Positions 15,979-23,315 of a stretch of DNA of 64,000 bases are shown one piece after another. The notes beneath the pieces were generated by a model. That model did not search any database. It was not told the origin of the DNA and was given only the letters and a program-made list of their open reading frames with translations. The DNA comes from Meiothermus luteus (GTDB taxonomy: Bacteria; Deinococcota; Deinococci; Deinococcales; Thermaceae), in contig NZ_QWKZ01000001.1 in assembly GCF_003574085.1 (NCBI RefSeq), forward strand, positions 1 through 64,000, written 5' to 3'. Every line of letters starts with the position of its first letter. The stretch's first letter is position 1. Position numbers and translations under genes: made by a program.

Positions 15979-16779
15979 ATGAAAGCCGACGCGCTTATGG
16001 AAAGCATCAAGGGCTGGGTGGAGCAGCTCGCCGCTGAACTCCAGGAGGGGCAGACCCAGGGGTTCCTGGCCTTCCTGGAAAAAGCGGGCCGCTTCCACCG
16101 CTACAGCGCGAGAAACGTCCTGCTCATCCACCAGCAGCGCCCGGAGGCCACCCTGGTGGCGGGAATGAAGCGCTGGAACGAACTGGGGCGGCGCGTGAGG
16201 AAGGGCGAGCGGGGCATCGCCATCCTCGCGCCGAGCCTGAAGCGGGTGGAGGTGGTGGACGAGGAAACCCAGGAGGTGCGGGAAGAGCGGAAGCTAGTGG
16301 GCTTCCACACCACCTACGTCTTCGACATCGCGCAAACCGAAGGCGAGCCGCTAAAGCCCCAGACAGAGGAGATCCCCCAGGGGCCCGCGCTGTACGCCCG
16401 GCTCAAGGTGGTCTGCCCGGTGGGGGTGCAGGAGGGATTGCTCCCCGGCGGGGCGCTGGGCAAGACCAACGGGAAGCGGATCGTGCTGGCGGCGGATCAG
16501 GGCTACACCAGCAAGGCCGAAACACTCCTGCACGAGTGGGCCCACACCCTGCTGCACTTTGGGGGAATGAACCTGCCCCGGGAGGTGGAAGAACTCGAGG
16601 CCGAGGCGGTGGCCTACGCCGTGGGGCGGGAGCTCGGGCTGCCGATGAGCACCAGCCGGGACTACATCCTGCACTGGCGAGGAACAGTTGAGGCGCTCGA
16701 GGCCTCCCTCGAGCGCCTCCAGGAGGTTGCTCGTCAGATTCTCTCTGCTATAAAGAGCAGACTAGAAGCAGCCGCCTAA
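15979..16779 (+). CDS. ArdC-like antirestriction protein with zinc metallopeptidase domain
   Basis: A 266-residue protein with the ArdC N-terminal ssDNA-binding domain ('RYSARNVLLIHQQRPEATLVAGMKRWNELGRRVRKGERGI', residues about 40-80) and a C-terminal metallopeptidase-like domain with zinc site 'HEWAHTLLH' and a downstream Glu. ArdC proteins protect incoming plasmids from host restriction during conjugation. Start ATG 15979 follows GAGGAGG. Its presence argues that this element moves between cells and faces restriction, such as the type III system farther along. Confidence 0.88.
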   Translation: MKADALMESIKGWVEQLAAELQEGQTQGFLAFLEKAGRFHRYSARNVLLIHQQRPEATLVAGMKRWNELGRRVRKGERGIAILAPSLKRVEVVDEETQEVREERKLVGFHTTYVFDIAQTEGEPLKPQTEEIPQGPALYARLKVVCPVGVQEGLLPGGALGKTNGKRIVLAADQGYTSKAETLLHEWAHTLLHFGGMNLPREVEELEAEAVAYAVGRELGLPMSTSRDYILHWRGTVEALEASLERLQEVARQILSAIKSRLEAAA

Positions 16780-16785
16780 AACCAG

Positions 16786-16826
16786 AACCAGGGGGCCTCC
16801 CGCCGCCGGAGGCGGCGGTGCCCCCT
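16786..16826 (+). repeat. Intercistronic hairpin, copy 3 of 12
   Basis: ACCA followed by outer stem GGGGGC/GCCCCC enclosing a second stem CCGCCGCC/GGCGGCGG, then TTCCTTCTTC; a two-storey version like copy 6. Confidence 0.85.
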
Positions 16827-16848
16827 TCCTTCTTCTGAGGAGATAGTT

Positions 16849-17067
16849 ATGAAAGAGATCGTTCTGTTGCTGTTGACCCGAAAAGGTCTAGCCCGCTGCA
16901 AAGTTGTGCTTGCGGAGGGGAAGACCATTATCCTGTCCACTCCAGCAGGCAGGGTGGGGTTCCCCCGCTGGGCGCTCATCCCGGAAGGGGCCCATTACCG
17001 GGTCTCGTGCCGCTATGAGATCGATCCCCAACAGGAAAGCCGCCTTGAGTCGGCTCTAGGACTATAA
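16849..17067 (+). CDS. Small hypothetical protein (72 aa)
   Basis: Not recognised. Beta-rich, basic 72-residue protein with leader GAGGAG 8 bases upstream. It follows hairpin copy 3 and precedes a degenerate gene. Confidence 0.55.
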   Translation: MKEIVLLLLTRKGLARCKVVLAEGKTIILSTPAGRVGFPRWALIPEGAHYRVSCRYEIDPQQESRLESALGL

Positions 17068-17072
17068 GCATG

Positions 17073-17333
17073 ATGCCGACATTGAGCCTCGAGCGGTGGG
17101 CCCGGTTGGAGGGCCGGGTCTGCTGGGCCGAGGTGAGCGGGGTGATTCATAGAGGTCTGCGGAGCATTACCGGCAGGAAGCCCTCACCACTGAGCGGGAG
17201 TGCCGGGCCCTGGTGCAGATGGGGCTGATCAGGGAGCCCGGTGAGCCCAGCCTCGAGGATCGCCCAGGGTCACCCCGACAATGGGTCGGTGCAGGCGGCC
17301 CGGCGGGTGCTGGAAAAGCGCAGCCAAAGGATG
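17073..17333 (+). pseudogene. Degenerate small gene
   Basis: Coding-like segments occur in three frames: 'LSLERWARLEGRVCWAEV' from the ATG at 17073, then 'HYRQEALTTERECRALVQM' and then 'DNGSVQAARRVLEKRSQR'. They look like one ~85-residue gene broken by two frameshifts. It ends at hairpin copy 4, as intact members of the series do. Family unknown; the reconstruction is tentative. Confidence 0.35.
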
Positions 17334-17357
17334 AACCAGGGGGCGGTACCGCCCCCT
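17334..17357 (+). repeat. Intercistronic hairpin, copy 4 of 12
   Basis: AACCA plus the perfect 18-bp palindrome GGGGGCGGTACCGCCCCC, followed by TTCCTTG and then AAAGGAGG of the next gene. Confidence 0.88.
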
Positions 17358-17380
17358 TCCTTGTTTGTAAAGGAGGACAT

Positions 17381-17785
17381 ATGAACTGGGTAGCTTCAGC
17401 AACGGTACTGATAGGCAAAAGAGGGCTTGAACTGCTTAAGCAGCGGTCGGAGGCCCTGAACAAACTGGTGGGCTGGGAAGCCCAGGGTGAGGTGGTGCCC
17501 GGTGGCTACGTGCGGCTGCACCTGCCGGGCTGCCCGGAGGGGTCTGTGTGGTGGATCGCAGAGCTGCTCGAGGCCTTCGTGATGGAAGTGGGGCCGGACT
17601 CGGGCGGGCCCGGAGTGGGAGGGGCCTTCCTGGATGGATGGTATACCTACGAGGTGATGCCGTTCAACTTCACGCGGCTGGCCGAGGTCTATGACCGCTG
17701 GAAGGCCCAGCACCCGGCTTTCGACGACCCGGAAGAGGGCCTCGAGGCGGTAGAGGCGATTCTCGAGCAAGCCCAGCGGGACTAA
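17381..17785 (+). CDS. Hypothetical protein (134 aa)
   Basis: Not recognised. Start ATG 17381 follows AAAGGAGG. The protein is acidic and mixed alpha/beta, with a Gly-rich mid-section ('GPDSGGPGVGG') and a helical C-terminus. It lies between hairpin copies 4 and 5. Confidence 0.6.
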   Translation: MNWVASATVLIGKRGLELLKQRSEALNKLVGWEAQGEVVPGGYVRLHLPGCPEGSVWWIAELLEAFVMEVGPDSGGPGVGGAFLDGWYTYEVMPFNFTRLAEVYDRWKAQHPAFDDPEEGLEAVEAILEQAQRD

Positions 17786-17794
17786 ACAGGCGGA

Positions 17795-17827
17795 GAACCA
17801 GGGGGCGGCTTCTGCCGCCCCTTTTTG
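17795..17827 (+). repeat. Intercistronic hairpin, copy 5 of 12
   Basis: AACCAG, 8-bp stem GGGGCGGC/GCCGCCCC with loop TTCT, then TTTTT: a textbook terminator shape. Confidence 0.88.
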
Positions 17828-17846
17828 CATGGGCGAGGTGATTGCA

Positions 17847-17990
17847 ATGGGCAAACACAAGGCTTTGAAGCATCTAGCGCGGGGCCATGAGTTGGGCATG
17901 GGGCGCAGCACCCAAACCCACGGCGATAAGCGGCAGAAGCGTTTACGCACCCGTTCGGCTCGTCTGCGGGCGGCCTTACGGGACGAGTAA
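17847..17990 (+). CDS. Very small basic protein (47 aa)
   Basis: ATG 17847 has a GAGGTG leader 6-7 bases upstream. The product is strongly basic (many Arg, Lys and His; 'GHELGMGRSTQTHGDKRQKR') and could bind nucleic acid. Position between copies 5 and 6, with the same hairpin-RBS-ATG spacing as its neighbours, is the main evidence that it is real. Confidence 0.5.
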   Translation: MGKHKALKHLARGHELGMGRSTQTHGDKRQKRLRTRSARLRAALRDE

Positions 17991-17992
17991 GA

Positions 17993-18044
17993 GCCAGGGG
18001 GCGGCCTCCCGCCGCCGGAGGCGGCGGCGCCGCCCCGCTTCTTT
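17993..18044 (+). repeat. Intercistronic hairpin, copy 6 of 12
   Basis: GCCAG, outer stem GGGGCGGC/GCCGCCCC and inner stem CCGCCGCC/GGCGGCGG, then GCTTCTTT and GATGAGGTG before the next ATG. Confidence 0.85.
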
Positions 18045-18057
18045 GGATGAGGTGATT

Positions 18058-18237
18058 ATGCAGATCGAACTCAGCGAAAAAGAAGTCAAGGCCTTGCTGG
18101 AACTCCTCAAAGAGCACCTGCACTACGGATGGATAGAGCAGGACGGTGAGTTTGAGGTGATCTCGAGCGGGCAAGTCTCGGCCACGCTCAGGGAGCTTTA
18201 CCGGCGCCTCAAAGGGGGTCAGGCCAAAGCGGCCTAG
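18058..18237 (+). CDS. Small hypothetical protein (59 aa)
   Basis: Not recognised. Helical, with 'LSEKEVKALLELLKEHLHYG' at the N-terminus (an amphipathic helix). GAGGTG leader before ATG 18058. Bracketed by hairpin copies 6 and 7. Confidence 0.55.
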   Translation: MQIELSEKEVKALLELLKEHLHYGWIEQDGEFEVISSGQVSATLRELYRRLKGGQAKAA

Positions 18238-18264
18238 CACCAGGGGGCCATCCGGCCCCTTCCT
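18238..18264 (+). repeat. Intercistronic hairpin, copy 7 of 12
   Basis: CACCAG, stem GGGGCC/GGCCCC with loop ATCC, then TTCCTTCTTCTGAGGAGG. Copies 7 and 9 share the loop. Confidence 0.85.
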
Positions 18265-18282
18265 TCTTCTGAGGAGGGCTTT

Positions 18283-18678
18283 ATGCCGATTGACTTAGAG
18301 GGCGAACGCAAGCGGGCGGTGCGGGCGCTGGACAACCTGCTGTGGCGCATCCAGGAGGCGGAGCGCGACCTCGAGCGGGCCCAGGCGCGGGTGGAAGGCC
18401 TCTTCCCCATGCGAGTAGTGTGGAAGAAGAAAACCTGTGGGAAGAACGGTTGCCGCTGCACTCGAGGGGCGCTACACGGGCCGTACCCGTACCTGATCGA
18501 GCACCGCGATGGAAAGAAGGTGGAGCACTACCTGGGCAAGGGGTGGAGCCCACCCGAGGGGATGATCGCCCCTGAGCGCTACCACGCCCTGATGCGGGAG
18601 TTCAGGGAAAAGCGGGAGCGGGCGGAGCGGCTGATGGATCGGCTGTATCGGGTGGTGGAGATGATGCGGGGCTGGTAG
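18283..18678 (+). CDS. DUF6788-like protein with CxxxxCxC motif (131 aa)
   Basis: Two coiled-coil-forming helical ends flank a small metal-binding-like core 'TCGKNGCRCTRGALHGPYPYL' (about residues 51-70), the signature of DUF6788-type proteins often found near transposons and phages. Function unknown. ATG 18283 follows GAGGAGG. It ends one base before the inverted repeat at 18680. Confidence 0.68.
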   Translation: MPIDLEGERKRAVRALDNLLWRIQEAERDLERAQARVEGLFPMRVVWKKKTCGKNGCRCTRGALHGPYPYLIEHRDGKKVEHYLGKGWSPPEGMIAPERYHALMREFREKRERAERLMDRLYRVVEMMRGW

Positions 18679-18679
18679 C

Positions 18680-18726
18680 TTTCTTGCCCCCTTGTGCAGT
18701 ATCCAGGTGTGTCGAGGGGCAAGAAA
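18680..18726. repeat. Inverted repeat TTTCTTGCCCC-N25-GGGGCAAGAAA
   Basis: 11-bp perfect arms, 25-base loop beginning CTTGT and ending CGA like the copy at 14133-14183. It marks the end of a run of rightward genes. Confidence 0.65.
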
Positions 18727-18855
18727 CCTCCCTTCTGAAATCCGATAAGGTGAGTTATAGCAAGCATGGGTTGCCTAGAAAGCAGCGGAGCGTACCCACG
18801 CTAGCGTATCTGACCGCTGGCGTAGTTACCGCGAGGATAGAGAAGGGAGCTCTGC

Positions 18856-19248
18856 TCAGGGCTGCCTTACACGCTCAAAACGCTTGTCCAGTTCTTTGAA
18901 AACGAATTCGATCAGGTCAGTGTAACTACCGCTGCCGGTCACGTAAGTCACCCCTCCGGCGCTATACAGGGTGAACACGGCACGAAAGACAACCCGCCCG
19001 AATAAAAACGTGGAACCTACGTTCTGCGCGTTGTCAAGTTGATAGACGACCTCTCCAGGTCTGACAGAGAGAAGCCGCAGGACTGCCAGGTCGCGGTTAT
19101 AAGGGTGATTGGGGGCGACCTCTAAAATCGCTCGCTGAACCTCGTCCTGTGCCGCCTTGTAGACAACCGGTTTACCAGCATCGGAAGGAGCAGGAGCACA
19201 AGCCGATAAGATCGCTACCAGGAAAACAATAAAAAAAGCCTTTTGCAT
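18856..19248 (-). CDS. Lipoprotein (130 aa)
   Basis: N-terminal signal peptide of about 15 residues ending in a lipobox 'ILSAC', so the Cys should be lipidated and the protein membrane-anchored outside the cytoplasm. The mature part is beta-rich and unrecognised. GAGGTAGACT leader precedes the ATG. It is the only leftward gene in this stretch and breaks the hairpin-linked series; AT content is higher than its neighbours. Confidence 0.72.
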   Translation of the reverse strand: MQKAFFIVFLVAILSACAPAPSDAGKPVVYKAAQDEVQRAILEVAPNHPYNRDLAVLRLLSVRPGEVVYQLDNAQNVGSTFLFGRVVFRAVFTLYSAGGVTYVTGSGSYTDLIEFVFKELDKRFERVRQP

Positions 19249-19433
19249 AGTCTACCTCTACCCTGTTATCTTTCTATTATATCGGCAGCGAACGCAATAG
19301 AAAAAACCTGCCTGTTCTAACTGCCGAACACCCCACACCCCTACTGCCACACCGAGAGACAAAAACGGGGGTTCCAGGAGAACTACCCCCCTCCATAAGG
19401 GCTACCGACCCTGAACCGATCCTCATTCCGATA

Positions 19434-19454
19434 AAGGGCCATCCGGCCTTTTTG
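19434..19454 (+). terminator. Hairpin related to copies 7 and 9 but lacking the ACCAGGGG lead
   Basis: AAAGGGCC, loop ATCC, GGCCTTTTT: the same inner stem-loop as copies 7 and 9 with a different outer stem, then a GGAG leader and ATG 19488. Confidence 0.6.
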
Positions 19455-19487
19455 CTGCTGTAAGAACCTGATAGGAAAGGAGAAAAC

Positions 19488-19850
19488 ATGCTGTTGGTAA
19501 AGGTGCAAGTAGATGAGCCGCAGTACGTGCTGGTACAGCATGGTCGGGTGGTTGCAAGCTGGTTTGCCTTCACCATGTGGGGCAGCATGGTGAAGCGGCT
19601 GCTCGAGCAACTCGACTTCCGGGTGGAAGAGGTGGATGCCACAGCGATGGTAAGGTCTTTTGGTGAGTTGGGGGACGAGTACAACCCCGAGTGGGAAATC
19701 CCCGCGCTGATACAGAAAGTCCTGGAAGAGTTTGGCGTAGAAGCCCTTAGACGACCGCTCGAGCGCGACCAGGCCATGCACTTGTGGGAGAAGGCCAGGG
19801 TTCTGGGCGGGCTGTTTCTCCCTAAAAACGTACACCTAATCCCGGAATGA
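19488..19850 (+). CDS. Hypothetical protein (120 aa)
   Basis: Not recognised. Starts after AAAGGAG; alpha/beta with a beta-rich N-terminus ('MLLVKVQVDEPQYVLVQHGRV') and a helical C-terminus. No motif. Preceded by a copy-7-like hairpin and followed by two strong terminator hairpins. Confidence 0.6.
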   Translation: MLLVKVQVDEPQYVLVQHGRVVASWFAFTMWGSMVKRLLEQLDFRVEEVDATAMVRSFGELGDEYNPEWEIPALIQKVLEEFGVEALRRPLERDQAMHLWEKARVLGGLFLPKNVHLIPE

Positions 19851-19888
19851 GAGAGTTCTGAAAAAACGTCCCACTTACCCCCTCCTGA

Positions 19889-19956
19889 CCCTCGGGAGGG
19901 GGCGGTTTGTTGTTCAAGAAAAATGCGTACTTACCCTTCTAAGTGCGCTTTTTGGA
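19889..19956 (+). terminator. Two successive terminator hairpins
   Basis: First CCCCCTCC...GGGAGGGGG with a T-rich tail (about 19889-19920), then a 12-bp imperfect stem AAATGCGTACTTA/TAAGTGCGCTTT ending in TTTTT (about 19921-19953). The second overlaps the leader of the next gene (GGAGGTG). Confidence 0.65.
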
Positions 19957-19963
19957 GGTGAAC

Positions 19964-20233
19964 ATGCGTAGAATCAACGATCCCCTGGTACTCAGAGACT
20001 ACCTCTCGCGGCTGTCCAGCGAGCCCATGACCCCGGCTCAGGCCCGGCTGCTGCTGGCCTCGAGGGGCGTTCGGGCTCAGCAGAAAGCGCTTGAGGCGGC
20101 TTTGCGGATGATGGCGGCCCCTGCTGTAGCGCCGGTAAAAACCCGGCGGGTACGGCTCAAGCCGCTGGACGACCTGCCTTTGACCCCGGAGGAGCGGGCG
20201 ATCATGGAGCGGTTGAGGAGGGAGCGGGCCTGA
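19964..20233 (+). CDS. Small helical hypothetical protein (89 aa)
   Basis: Not recognised. A basic all-helical protein; residues 15-55 could form an HTH-like pair. TTGGAGGTG leader before ATG 19964. It ends 24 bases before hairpin copy 8. Confidence 0.55.
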   Translation: MRRINDPLVLRDYLSRLSSEPMTPAQARLLLASRGVRAQQKALEAALRMMAAPAVAPVKTRRVRLKPLDDLPLTPEERAIMERLRRERA

Positions 20234-20256
20234 TCGGGGTGCTGTGGGGAGGGCAG

Positions 20257-20286
20257 AACCAGGGGGCGCCGCCTGGCGGCGCCCCA
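20257..20286 (+). repeat. Intercistronic hairpin, copy 8 of 12
   Basis: AACCAG followed by GGGGCGCCGCC and GGCGGCGCCCC (up to 11 bp), then ACTTATTTGGATGAGGTG. Confidence 0.85.
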
Positions 20287-20309
20287 CTTATTTGGATGAG
20301 GTGACTGAA

Positions 20310-20489
20310 ATGCGTGAGGAACTCTGTCCTGAGTGCCAGGGGGATGGTTACGTGACGGTGGCCTGCGACTACTACAGCGCGAGCTACGGCTACTACCTGC
20401 AAGACGAGCGGCCCGTGCCCTGCCGGATGTGCGGCGGGAGCGGGTACGTGGAGGTGATGGAGGCGGAAGTAGCGGAGGAAGCGGCCTAG
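20310..20489 (+). CDS. Small DnaJ-type zinc-finger protein (59 aa)
   Basis: Two CxxC pairs ('CPECQGDGYV' and 'CRMCGGSGYV') with the CxxCxGxG spacing of the DnaJ Cys-rich domain predict one zinc ion. GAGGTG leader before ATG 20310. Such mini-fingers often act in replication or transcription complexes; here it precedes the clamp gene by 13 bases and may be co-translated. Confidence 0.68.
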   Translation: MREELCPECQGDGYVTVACDYYSASYGYYLQDERPVPCRMCGGSGYVEVMEAEVAEEAA

Positions 20490-20502
20490 ACAAGGGGGAG
20501 AT

Positions 20503-21510
20503 ATGGAAAAGCTAAAGCACTTTCTAACCCTGTTCGATAGACGCTCGACCCTGATGGTGCAGGCCGATGGACACCGCTACGCCCTGATGGGCGAGCGGGA
20601 GTTAGACAAAGGTCGCCTGCTCTACGCCCGCTGGAAGGCCGGAGAGGCCCAGGGGCCGGTGGTGGCGGTGGACGCTTCGCTTTTCAAAGCGGCCATCCAG
20701 CGCAGCGCCCAGGTCTCTCTGAACGGGAAGGTCTGGGTGGGCGAGGTGGGCCTCGAGTACCGCGAGGTGGAGTTTGCCATGCCCACCATTGAGCCCCAGG
20801 TCTGGGTCAGCCGCAAGGAGTTGCTGGCGAGCCTCGAGGCGGTCTACGAAGCCACCAGCACCGACCCCACGCGGGCCGTCTTTCAAGGGGCCCAGTTCGA
20901 GTTCAGCCCCACCCGCCTGAAGCTGGTAGCGAGCGACGGCTACGTGCTGGCCGAGCGCACCATCCCAGCGCGGGGGGTCTTAGAGGGCAGGGCGGTGATC
21001 CACCGCGAGGGGCTGGCATTGATGATGAAGGCTTTGAAGGGGGTGGAGGAGTTCGAGGTGGGCCTGGGCTTGAAGGAGGGCGAGCTGGGACTCAAAGCAG
21101 GGGGGCTCGAGATGAGCTTCACCCGCATAGAGGGCGAGTACCCCGATTACGAGCGGGTGATTCCCAAGCCCGAGGAGTGGCAGAGCACCATCGAGGTCTA
21201 CGTACCGGCCCTGGTAGAGGCGCTGGAGGCGCTGCGCCCGCTGTTTTCGCGTTCAAGCAACCAGCGGGTGGACGTGCAAGCGGAAGAAGGGGTGATCCAC
21301 CTCGAGGTGGACAACGAGCACGGCCAGGCGCACCGAAGGGTACCCTGTGTGGTACAGGGGGTGATGAGCTTCGCCATCAACGGGCAGTTGTTCCTCGAGC
21401 GCATCCAGCCCGTGAAGGGAACCGGAAAGCTACACTTCGTTGACCCTAAAAAGCCCGTGCTCATCGAGGGTGGAAGCTACCGGGGGGTCGTCGTGCCCTT
21501 GCGGGTATAG
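20503..21510 (+). CDS. dnaN: DNA polymerase III beta sliding clamp homologue
   Basis: A 335-residue clamp-like protein. Three repeated beta-alpha-beta units are visible; the central 'EFSPTRLKLVASDGYVLAERT' and 'ISFTRIEGEYPDYERVIP'-like segment are the DnaN hallmarks. It is about 30 residues shorter than usual chromosomal clamps, mainly at the N-terminus. The clamp tethers polymerase to DNA. A plasmid-borne copy next to an initiator and a helicase loader suggests the element supplies its own replisome parts. GGGGGAG leader. Confidence 0.85.
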   Translation: MEKLKHFLTLFDRRSTLMVQADGHRYALMGERELDKGRLLYARWKAGEAQGPVVAVDASLFKAAIQRSAQVSLNGKVWVGEVGLEYREVEFAMPTIEPQVWVSRKELLASLEAVYEATSTDPTRAVFQGAQFEFSPTRLKLVASDGYVLAERTIPARGVLEGRAVIHREGLALMMKALKGVEEFEVGLGLKEGELGLKAGGLEMSFTRIEGEYPDYERVIPKPEEWQSTIEVYVPALVEALEALRPLFSRSSNQRVDVQAEEGVIHLEVDNEHGQAHRRVPCVVQGVMSFAINGQLFLERIQPVKGTGKLHFVDPKKPVLIEGGSYRGVVVPLRV

Positions 21511-21539
21511 CACCAGGGGGCCATCCGGCCCCCTTTTTG
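21511..21539 (+). repeat. Intercistronic hairpin, copy 9 of 12
   Basis: CACCA, 7-bp stem GGGGGCC/GGCCCCC with loop ATCC, then TTTTT: begins at the stop of the clamp gene. Confidence 0.88.
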
Positions 21540-21555
21540 ACTGTGGGAGGTCTAT

Positions 21556-21783
21556 ATGAAAAAAACCCTGAAGTTTCCCCGCATAGAGCTTTCCTACCTG
21601 GACAAGGCCCCCGACCACGGGCAACCGGAGCTTGCGGTGGTTTTTCCCCAGCGCAAAAGGAACCGCATCGTCCCTGTAGCGGTAGGGGAACAGGCCACCC
21701 AGCTTTGGAAGCACCCCCTGAGCGAAGAGGAGTTCCTGGCCCTGGTGGATCATGCCACGGAAGAGAAGCTGGTATCGGCTTGA
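21556..21783 (+). CDS. Small hypothetical protein (75 aa)
   Basis: Not recognised. Leader GGGAGG 6-7 bases before ATG 21556. Its 3' end overlaps the start of the candidate initiator gene by 32 bases in another frame, implying translational coupling to replication genes. Confidence 0.58.
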   Translation: MKKTLKFPRIELSYLDKAPDHGQPELAVVFPQRKRNRIVPVAVGEQATQLWKHPLSEEEFLALVDHATEEKLVSA

Positions 21784-22438
21784 AGCCCATCGGTTGCGGG
21801 AGGTGCTCGAGCGGCTCTCGCTGAAAGACGGGCTTTTGCTCTGGGAGGCCCTGGGGGAAGACCCTGGGGCCTTTCCTTTAGGGAACCCCGAGGCCCGGCG
21901 GCAGGCGATGCACCGGATAAAGCGTGACAGAGTGTCACAGGGAATCGCAGGAAACCCCGTGACAAAATGTCACACGCCTTTGCGTGCTGGAGAGAGAAAA
22001 CCCCTTGCGAAAAGAGAGAAACCACGTGACAAAGTGTCACAGGAAAACAAGCGAAACAAAGCAGGCTCTCGCTACCCCGACCCTGCCGGGTCGCTGGCCC
22101 AGGAGCTAGGGGGCTGGCGGGCGGGGCTTTTGTACCGGGCCCGCAAGGAGCAGAACGCGCTGATCCAGCGGTTAGCCCAGCAGCACAAGGAGAGCCTGCT
22201 GGAGCTGCTGAACCTGGTGGAGTCCCTGCCACTAGCCAAGCGCGTCCCCACCACCCTGGCCTGGTTGGAGGAGTTCGCCAGCGAGATCGAGCGGTTAGGG
22301 GACGAGGCCGTGCGGCAGGTGCTGCTCGAGGTGAGGAAGAAGGCCCCCGACCAGCCGCTCTTGTACGCCCGGCGGGTGCTGGCGGGGCGGGGAAAGAAGG
22401 AGGAGAAGACATGGACAGCGACCGGCGAGCAGTTCTGA
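21752..22438 (+). CDS. Candidate replication initiator containing internal palindromic repeats
   Basis: A 228-residue basic protein, not recognised by family. The N-terminal ~55 residues could be an HTH ('YRLEAHRLREVLERLSLKDGLLLWEAL'), followed by a low-complexity Lys/Arg linker that encodes three GTGACA-N3-TGTCAC palindromes, then a helical C-terminus. A gene carrying its own repeats and followed by a helicase loader is the layout of lambda O-P, so I infer an origin-binding initiator. It overlaps the loader gene by 28 bases. Start ATG 21752 lies inside the previous gene. Confidence 0.5.
   Translation: MPRKRSWYRLEAHRLREVLERLSLKDGLLLWEALGEDPGAFPLGNPEARRQAMHRIKRDRVSQGIAGNPVTKCHTPLRAGERKPLAKREKPRDKVSQENKRNKAGSRYPDPAGSLAQELGGWRAGLLYRARKEQNALIQRLAQQHKESLLELLNLVESLPLAKRVPTTLAWLEEFASEIERLGDEAVRQVLLEVRKKAPDQPLLYARRVLAGRGKKEEKTWTATGEQF
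21924..22040. other. Candidate replication origin: three GTGACA-N3-TGTCAC palindromes
   Basis: Exact copies at 21924-21938 (spacer GAG), 21959-21973 (AAA) and 22026-22040 (AAG). Spacings of 35 and 67 bases put copies 1 and 2 in different reading frames, so the conservation is not for protein sequence. The intervening DNA is A-rich against a GC-rich background, suitable for unwinding. Confidence 0.6.
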
Positions 22439-23202
22439 ACCTTGCCCCTGTGCTCGAGGCCCTACGCTCCAAAGGGGGGCAAGAAGTGGCCCACGACCCC
22501 AGCCTACCCCCCTGCCCTTTGTGCGGCGCGGCGGCCCTGGCCGGGTACACCTTCGAGCGGCCCAGCCAGATCGAGCACGACTGCGACTGTGGCTACCTCG
22601 AGCCCGCCCAGTACCAGACCGCCTTGCTCGCCTCATGGCGGCTGTGGAAGGCCCCGCAGTTTTTGCGGGCTGATCTTGCGGGCTACCCCCGCTACCGGGA
22701 GTATCTGGAGCGCCCCCTGGAGGCCCACAGCGGCAACAAGGCCGCCATCGAAGCGGCCCGGCGCTACCAGGGGGGCTTGCTGTACCTCTACGGCCCGCCG
22801 GGGGTGGGCAAAACCCATCTGGCCCTCAGAATCGCGGCCCGGCTGGTGGCCGAAGGACGGTTCGTGCGTTTCAGGAGCGAACTCGACTTCCTGGCCGAGG
22901 AGCGGCTGGCAGCGGCGGGAGAGGGAACCTTGCCCCAGTATGAGCGCCTGGTGCTCGACGACGGGGGCAAGACAAGGCTCACCCCCTTCACCTTAGAACG
23001 CCTCTACGCCCTGGTGGAGCGCTCGAGCGCGGGCGGGTGCGACCTCATCATCACCTCCAACCTGTCCCCCGAAGCCTACGCCGCCCGGTTAGGCGAGGTG
23101 GGTGAGGCGGTGCTGTCGCGCATCCAGGGCGGGGTGGTGGTGGAAGTGCAGGGGCCAGACAGAAGGGCCAGGGGGCCTTCGGCCCCACCTGGTGGGGTAT
23201 GA
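22411..23202 (+). CDS. DnaC-like helicase loader ATPase
   Basis: A 263-residue AAA+ protein with an N-terminal Cys cluster ('CPLCG...CDCGY', about 30-62), Walker A GPPGVGKT (about 128-135), Walker B 'LVLDDGG' and sensor 'LIITSNL'. DnaC/DnaI/lambda-P-type loaders place the replicative helicase at an origin. GGAGGAG leader inside the initiator gene. The last codons encode hairpin copy 10, and the stop overlaps the next ATG (ATGA). Confidence 0.85.
   Translation: MDSDRRAVLNLAPVLEALRSKGGQEVAHDPSLPPCPLCGAAALAGYTFERPSQIEHDCDCGYLEPAQYQTALLASWRLWKAPQFLRADLAGYPRYREYLERPLEAHSGNKAAIEAARRYQGGLLYLYGPPGVGKTHLALRIAARLVAEGRFVRFRSELDFLAEERLAAAGEGTLPQYERLVLDDGGKTRLTPFTLERLYALVERSSAGGCDLIITSNLSPEAYAARLGEVGEAVLSRIQGGVVVEVQGPDRRARGPSAPPGGV
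23166..23190 (+). repeat. Intercistronic hairpin, copy 10 of 12, inside a coding end
   Basis: GCCAG, stem GGGGCC/GGCCCC with loop TTC, then ACCTGG. It lies within the last 13 codons of the helicase loader, so the motif is kept even where it must be translated. Confidence 0.75.
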
Positions 23203-23315
23203 ATCTACAAGAAGTGGTCGCGTTGACGGCGGGCGGGGTCTTTATCATCTTTGGCGGCTTCGCCCTGCTGGTGGCGCTGGTGGAGGAGGTGATTTTTCGA
23301 TGGAAGAGAAAGTGA
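23199..23315 (+). CDS. Small single-pass membrane protein (38 aa)
   Basis: ATG overlaps the loader stop (ATGA). Residues 7-28 ('VALTAGGVFIIFGGFALLVALV') form one transmembrane helix, followed by a basic cytoplasmic end 'FRWKRK'. The stop overlaps the next gene start. No family recognised; tight coupling on both sides supports it. Confidence 0.5.
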   Translation: MNLQEVVALTAGGVFIIFGGFALLVALVEEVIFRWKRK

